Assembly: GCF_021698855.1 (NCBI RefSeq) | Contig: NZ_WWFA01000001.1 | Span: 62,001 to 126,000, forward strand | From: Lactobacillus sp. S2-2 | Lineage (GTDB): Bacteria > Bacillota > Bacilli > Lactobacillales > Lactobacillaceae | DNA: 64,000 nucleotides | Reading direction: 5' to 3' | In this document: positions 60,794-64,000 of the stretch, in pieces | How the letters are laid out: each line of letters opens with the position of its first letter | Position numbering within the stretch: position 1 is the first letter of the stretch | Notes under the pieces: model-generated | What the model was told of the DNA's origin: nothing | Seen by the model: the letters and a program-made list of their open reading frames with translations, nothing else | Database searches by the model: none | Translations under genes and position numbers: made by a program

Positions 60794-61657
60794 TTATTTT
60801 TCTTTTTCACCCATGAATCCTTGAGTAACTTTATCCATGATGATTGCTAGGATTACGATTGCAATACCTGCAGCAAATCCAGCACCGGCATCATTTCTAC
60901 CAACGGCAAAGTATACTTGAGTACCAAGACCCATAGCACCAATCATAGATGCAATAACTACCATTGATAGGGCAAGCATCATACCTTGGTTAACACCAGA
61001 CATTAAAGTTGGTTTAGCTAATGGTAATTGTAACTTGATAAGTTTTTGCCATGAAGTAGTACCAAATGCATCAGATGCTTCGGTTAAATCACTAGGAACT
61101 TGTCTAATACCTAAATTTGTCATTCTTACTACTGGAGGTAATGAGAAGATAACTGATGCAATAACACCAGGAACCATACCAATACCAAATAATGCAACAG
61201 CAGGAATCAAGTAAACAAAGGCAGGCATTGTTTGCATGAATGAAAGAATAGGTTGAACAATTGAGTCAACTGTATTACTTTTTGCCATCCAAATACCTAA
61301 TGGAATACCAATAACAACAATAATAATTGATGTTGTTAATACAAGAGTAAGTGTTTGAGTCATATCTCTCCAGAAACCTTGATTATAAATATATAGTAAA
61401 CCAAGAAGTTCAAAAAGTAATAATCCCCAAGAAATTGATTTACGGGTAATCCAAAATGTAATTGCTAAAATAATTGCAATAAATACAAATGGGTTTAAGA
61501 AATCAAAGACCCATTGAATTCCGTTGATAATACCACCAATGAAAGTAGTAATACTATTGAAGAATCCAGCAAAATTAGTTAGCCAATTAACAAAAGTGTT
61601 AATCCAGTCTGAAACTGGGATTGCTGGGATACTTAATAATGAGAATAAACTATTCAT
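60794..61657 (-). CDS. opuAB: Glycine betaine ABC transporter permease
   Basis: 287 residues, six to seven membrane segments. The ATPase-contact motif is EASDAFGTTSWQKLIKLQLP. Permease only, unlike the Lactococcus OpuABC where receptor and permease are fused. Its start overlaps the end of opuAA by eight bases, so the two are coupled. Confidence 0.92.
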   Translation of the reverse strand: MNSLFSLLSIPAIPVSDWINTFVNWLTNFAGFFNSITTFIGGIINGIQWVFDFLNPFVFIAIILAITFWITRKSISWGLLLFELLGLLYIYNQGFWRDMTQTLTLVLTTSIIIVVIGIPLGIWMAKSNTVDSIVQPILSFMQTMPAFVYLIPAVALFGIGMVPGVIASVIFSLPPVVRMTNLGIRQVPSDLTEASDAFGTTSWQKLIKLQLPLAKPTLMSGVNQGMMLALSMVVIASMIGAMGLGTQVYFAVGRNDAGAGFAAGIAIVILAIIMDKVTQGFMGEKEK

Positions 61658-62858
61658 TATGATCTACCTCTCTTCCAGAAATTGCTTCAAGTACAGAACT
61701 ACGGATAATAATACCTAATAATTTCTTATCATCATCTAAAACAACATATGGCATAGGTGATTTTGAAATACCTTCAATTAATTCATTAATAGGTGTATCA
61801 GCAGTTGTAGTTGGAACATTTGTCTTAAGAATTGATCTTAAATCATTTTTATCTTGTTTGATTAATTCGTTAACATCATCAGCATCTGCTAAACCAACAA
61901 AACGATCTTGTGAGTCAGTAACGAAGATACTTGAAATACCATCAGTTTTCATACGATGTAATGTAATTTTTGGACCATCTTTTTCAATGTTGACCGTTGT
62001 TGGTCTGAACATAACATGTGATGCATTAAGAATTTTAGTTCTATCAACATTTTCGATGAATTTTCTAACGTATTCGTTTTTAGGATGACGTAATAAATCT
62101 TCAGGTGTATCAATTTGAACAATATCACCATTTCTCATCATCATAATACGGTCACCAATTCTAAGTGCTTCGTTTAGATCATGAGAAATAAAGATGATTG
62201 TCTTATTAAGTTTTCTTTGAAGTTCAATTAATTCATTTTGCATTTCTCTTCTGTTTAAAGGATCAAGAGCAGAGAAAGCTTCATCCATAAGTAAGATTTC
62301 AGGGTCATTGGTAATAGCACGAGCTAATCCAACACGTTGTTGCATACCACCTGATAATTCTTTAGGATACATGTTGTCATTTCCTACAAGTCCAACCATT
62401 TCAAGAGAATCATGAGCTTTTTGTTCACGTTCTTCTTTATCAATACCTTGAACTTCTAGGCCATATGCAGCATTTTCTAAGATGGTACGATTAGGGAATA
62501 GAGCGAAGCCTTGGAAAACCATACTCATTTTCTTTCTACGCATTTCTCTTAGTCCATTTTTATCTAAATCCATAATGTTTTGACCATCAAGTTCAATTTG
62601 ACCAGAAGTAGGTTCAATTAAACGGTTAAACATACGAATTAAAGTAGACTTTCCTGAACCGGATAGTCCCATAATGACAAAAATTTCATTATCATTGATT
62701 GAAAAATTAGCATTATTAACACCAATTGTGCTTCCAGTTTCAGCAAGAATTTCTTCTTTTGTTTTACCTTCAGCTAGTAGTTCTTGTGCTTTTTTGATGT
62801 GACGACCGAATATTTTATAAAGATTTTTAACTTCGATCTTTTTATTATTTTCAGACAC
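61650..62858 (-). CDS. opuAA: Glycine betaine ABC transporter ATPase with CBS domains
   Basis: 402 residues. Walker A GLSGSGKSTLIRM, signature LSGGMQQRVGLARAI, Walker B ILLMDEAFSALD, and a tandem CBS module in the C-terminal ~120 residues, the ionic-strength/c-di-AMP sensor of OpuA. Start GTG 62858 follows GGGAGG; an upstream ATG lies in front of that site. First gene of the operon. Confidence 0.94.
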   Translation of the reverse strand: MSENNKKIEVKNLYKIFGRHIKKAQELLAEGKTKEEILAETGSTIGVNNANFSINDNEIFVIMGLSGSGKSTLIRMFNRLIEPTSGQIELDGQNIMDLDKNGLREMRRKKMSMVFQGFALFPNRTILENAAYGLEVQGIDKEEREQKAHDSLEMVGLVGNDNMYPKELSGGMQQRVGLARAITNDPEILLMDEAFSALDPLNRREMQNELIELQRKLNKTIIFISHDLNEALRIGDRIMMMRNGDIVQIDTPEDLLRHPKNEYVRKFIENVDRTKILNASHVMFRPTTVNIEKDGPKITLHRMKTDGISSIFVTDSQDRFVGLADADDVNELIKQDKNDLRSILKTNVPTTTADTPINELIEGISKSPMPYVVLDDDKKLLGIIIRSSVLEAISGREVDHNE

Positions 62859-62907
62859 AGAACTTCCTCCCTTCAAAATTTAACTTTTCTTTAATTACCA
62901 CTAACTA

Positions 62908-62936
62908 TTATTACAAGTACTTTAATTTAATGTCAA
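62908..62936 (-). promoter_or_regulatory. Promoter of the opuA operon
   Basis: On the minus strand TTGACA (62936-62931), 17-base spacer, TAATAA (62913-62908). It lies 50 bases before the opuAA start. Confidence 0.7.
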
Positions 62937-63060
62937 ATTATAAGTATAAAAAAAAGCCTACCAGACAAGGTTTTTGTTTAAAAACCTATTCATTAGTAGA
63001 CATGCAAACGCAAACATTAAAATGTTAAATTTTCCTTAAATTCTTAATATTTTTAGTAAT

Positions 63061-63765
63061 TTAGAAAATTTTTCCAATTGAGTAATGAATTATCATAGTA
63101 ATAATTCCGACAATTATGTTTCGATAAATAGCAATTTTAACTAATCCATCACCTAATTTTGCACTTAGAAATCCAGTTAATGCAACAGCAATAATAACAG
63201 CCAAAATGGTTCCAGGCCATTTTAATCCGATGGGGAGAAGAGTCATTGCTAGAAGAGGAAGAATGCCACCTAAACTAGCAGAAATTAAAGATGATAGTGC
63301 AGCTGACCATGGATTTAAGTATTTATTAATCTTTATATCATACTTTATATCAATTATGGTTTCTAAAGGCTTCTTATTTAATAAATCAACTGCAATTTCT
63401 CTTGCTGTTTCTTGATTAACCCCACGGTTTGTATAAAATTCCTGAGTAGTTTGTAATTCTTGATCAAAATCATTTTTTAAAATTTTCTTTTCGTTTTGTA
63501 CTGCTGCTTTTTCAGTATCTCTTTGTGAACTGACTGAAGCATATTCTCCAGATGACATTGAAAATGCACATGCTAATAAATCAGATAATCCAGCGATAAA
63601 AATAGTGAACTGATTAGGTGTAGCTACTGCAACAGAAAATAAAACTCCGACTACAGTTAAAATGCCATCATTTGACCCAAGAACACCAGCTCTTAAGTTA
63701 TTTAATTTATCATCAAGATTTCCTTCTTTTTTTGACGTTTTTTTATTTTTTTTAGTTAAATTCAT
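63061..63765 (-). CDS. VIT1/CCC1-family metal transporter 1
   Basis: 234 residues, five membrane segments. GVLGSNDGILTVVGVLFSVA and SDLLACAFSMSSGEYASVSSQRD are the family hallmarks; the charged middle loop (residues ~75-125) carries Glu residues that bind metal in plant VIT1. Moves iron or manganese out of the cytoplasm. AGGAG before ATG. Confidence 0.88.
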   Translation of the reverse strand: MNLTKKNKKTSKKEGNLDDKLNNLRAGVLGSNDGILTVVGVLFSVAVATPNQFTIFIAGLSDLLACAFSMSSGEYASVSSQRDTEKAAVQNEKKILKNDFDQELQTTQEFYTNRGVNQETAREIAVDLLNKKPLETIIDIKYDIKINKYLNPWSAALSSLISASLGGILPLLAMTLLPIGLKWPGTILAVIIAVALTGFLSAKLGDGLVKIAIYRNIIVGIITMIIHYSIGKIF

Positions 63766-63776
63766 TTTTTAAACTC

Positions 63777-64000
63777 CTAACTGATTATTGTTCCGATAAG
63801 ATATGTAATAATCATTGTGATAATTCCAGCAACAACATTTCGAAATAGTGATTTTATCTTATTTGCATTTCCTAATTTTGCTGCAACATACCCGGTAATC
63901 GATAGTGCTATAACTACAGAAATAAATGTAGAAATAACTCGATATTGTTCAGGAAATAATAATATTGAAGCAAGTGGAAGTAGTGAACCAGTGGGAAATG
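63777..64000 (-). CDS. VIT1/CCC1-family metal transporter 2, C-terminal part
   Basis: Open to the window end. The C-terminus reads FRNVVAGIITMIITYLIGTIIS, matching YRNIIVGIITMIIHYSIGKIF of the next gene, so it is a tandem paralogue. Its stop codon lies 11 bases before the start of the downstream copy and within its ribosome site, so the two are likely one operon. Confidence 0.8.
   Translation of the reverse strand, partial: FPTGSLLPLASILLFPEQYRVISTFISVVIALSITGYVAAKLGNANKIKSLFRNVVAGIITMIITYLIGTIIS

Noticed and set aside
62968-62987. AGGTTTTT/AAAAACCT hairpin downstream of the VIT1-like gene
   Set aside because: An 8-base-pair stem without an immediate U-run on either strand; not a convincing terminator, though a weak role cannot be excluded.
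1-64000. CRISPR arrays, tRNA/rRNA genes, insertion sequences, prophage and toxin-antitoxin modules
   Set aside because: No regularly spaced short repeats, no tRNA cloverleaf sequences that I could see, no transposase, integrase or phage structural genes.

Overview
The window is a stretch of chromosome from a very AT-rich, low-GC Gram-positive bacterium. The evidence is strong AGGAGG-type ribosome sites, U-tract terminators, T-box and TPP riboswitches, and a CcpA-type cre site. The gene families (L-2-hydroxyisocaproate dehydrogenase, a GH25 muramidase, an acc-fab type II fatty acid operon, viroplasmin-RNase H, tandem betaine-binding proteins) point to a heterofermentative member of the Lactobacillaceae. 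An Apilactobacillus/Fructilactobacillus/Leuconostoc-like lineage is my best guess. The archaeal-type PEP carboxylase fits that lineage, but the species is inferred from family recognition only. I see no rRNA, tRNA, CRISPR array, insertion sequence or prophage.

Layout. 0-8 kb: the end of an ABC exporter permease, a likely small structured RNA, an unrecognised gene, L-HicDH, a secreted muramidase, a YfhO/GtrA cell-envelope glycosylation pair and a phosphatase. 8-21 kb: PEP carboxylase, an MFS exporter, ProC, three EamA-type transporters, a CcpA-controlled sugar transporter, two aldo/keto reductases and three tandem membrane-protein paralogues, the last one frameshifted. 21.7-31.6 kb: a complete fatty-acid operon (fabZ-fabH-acpP-fabD-fabG-fabF-accB-second fabZ-like-accC-accD-accA-fabI-Sfp-type transferase), with a terminator-like hairpin right after acpP and a second FabZ that lacks the catalytic histidine. 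31.6-38.3 kb: divergent purA/purB with a candidate PurR box pair, a TPP riboswitch controlling an orphan YkoE, fumarase, a YczE-type membrane protein and a TetR regulator. 38.3-43.6 kb: a methionine T-box and the metQ-metN-metP transporter, then a PanE-like reductase plus aminotransferase operon. 43.6-51.9 kb: cold-shock protein, flavodoxin-like reductase, a ThiD/PdxK kinase, two small genes, RNase H, an acetyltransferase, a BCCT osmolyte transporter with an apparent ATT start, a UspA protein, methionine aminopeptidase and a degenerate hydrolase-like protein. 51.9-55 kb: a second TPP riboswitch and tenA-thiD-thiE-thiM. 55-64 kb: PepO, then an OpuA-type betaine transporter operon with four tandem substrate-binding genes, and two VIT1/CCC1 metal transporters.

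How it fits together. The cell makes fatty acids de novo, salvages thiamine, imports methionine, and invests heavily in compatible-solute uptake (BCCT plus a multi-receptor OpuA), as expected for life in concentrated sugar. PEP carboxylase and fumarase suggest a partial C4-dicarboxylate branch. The transaminase, PanE-type reductase and HicDH could together turn amino acids into 2-hydroxy acids while reoxidising NADH. The most unusual items are the self-closing RNA near 1.1 kb, the acpP attenuator-like hairpin, the FabZ-like protein without its histidine, the T7 frameshift, the ATT start and the betaine-receptor array.
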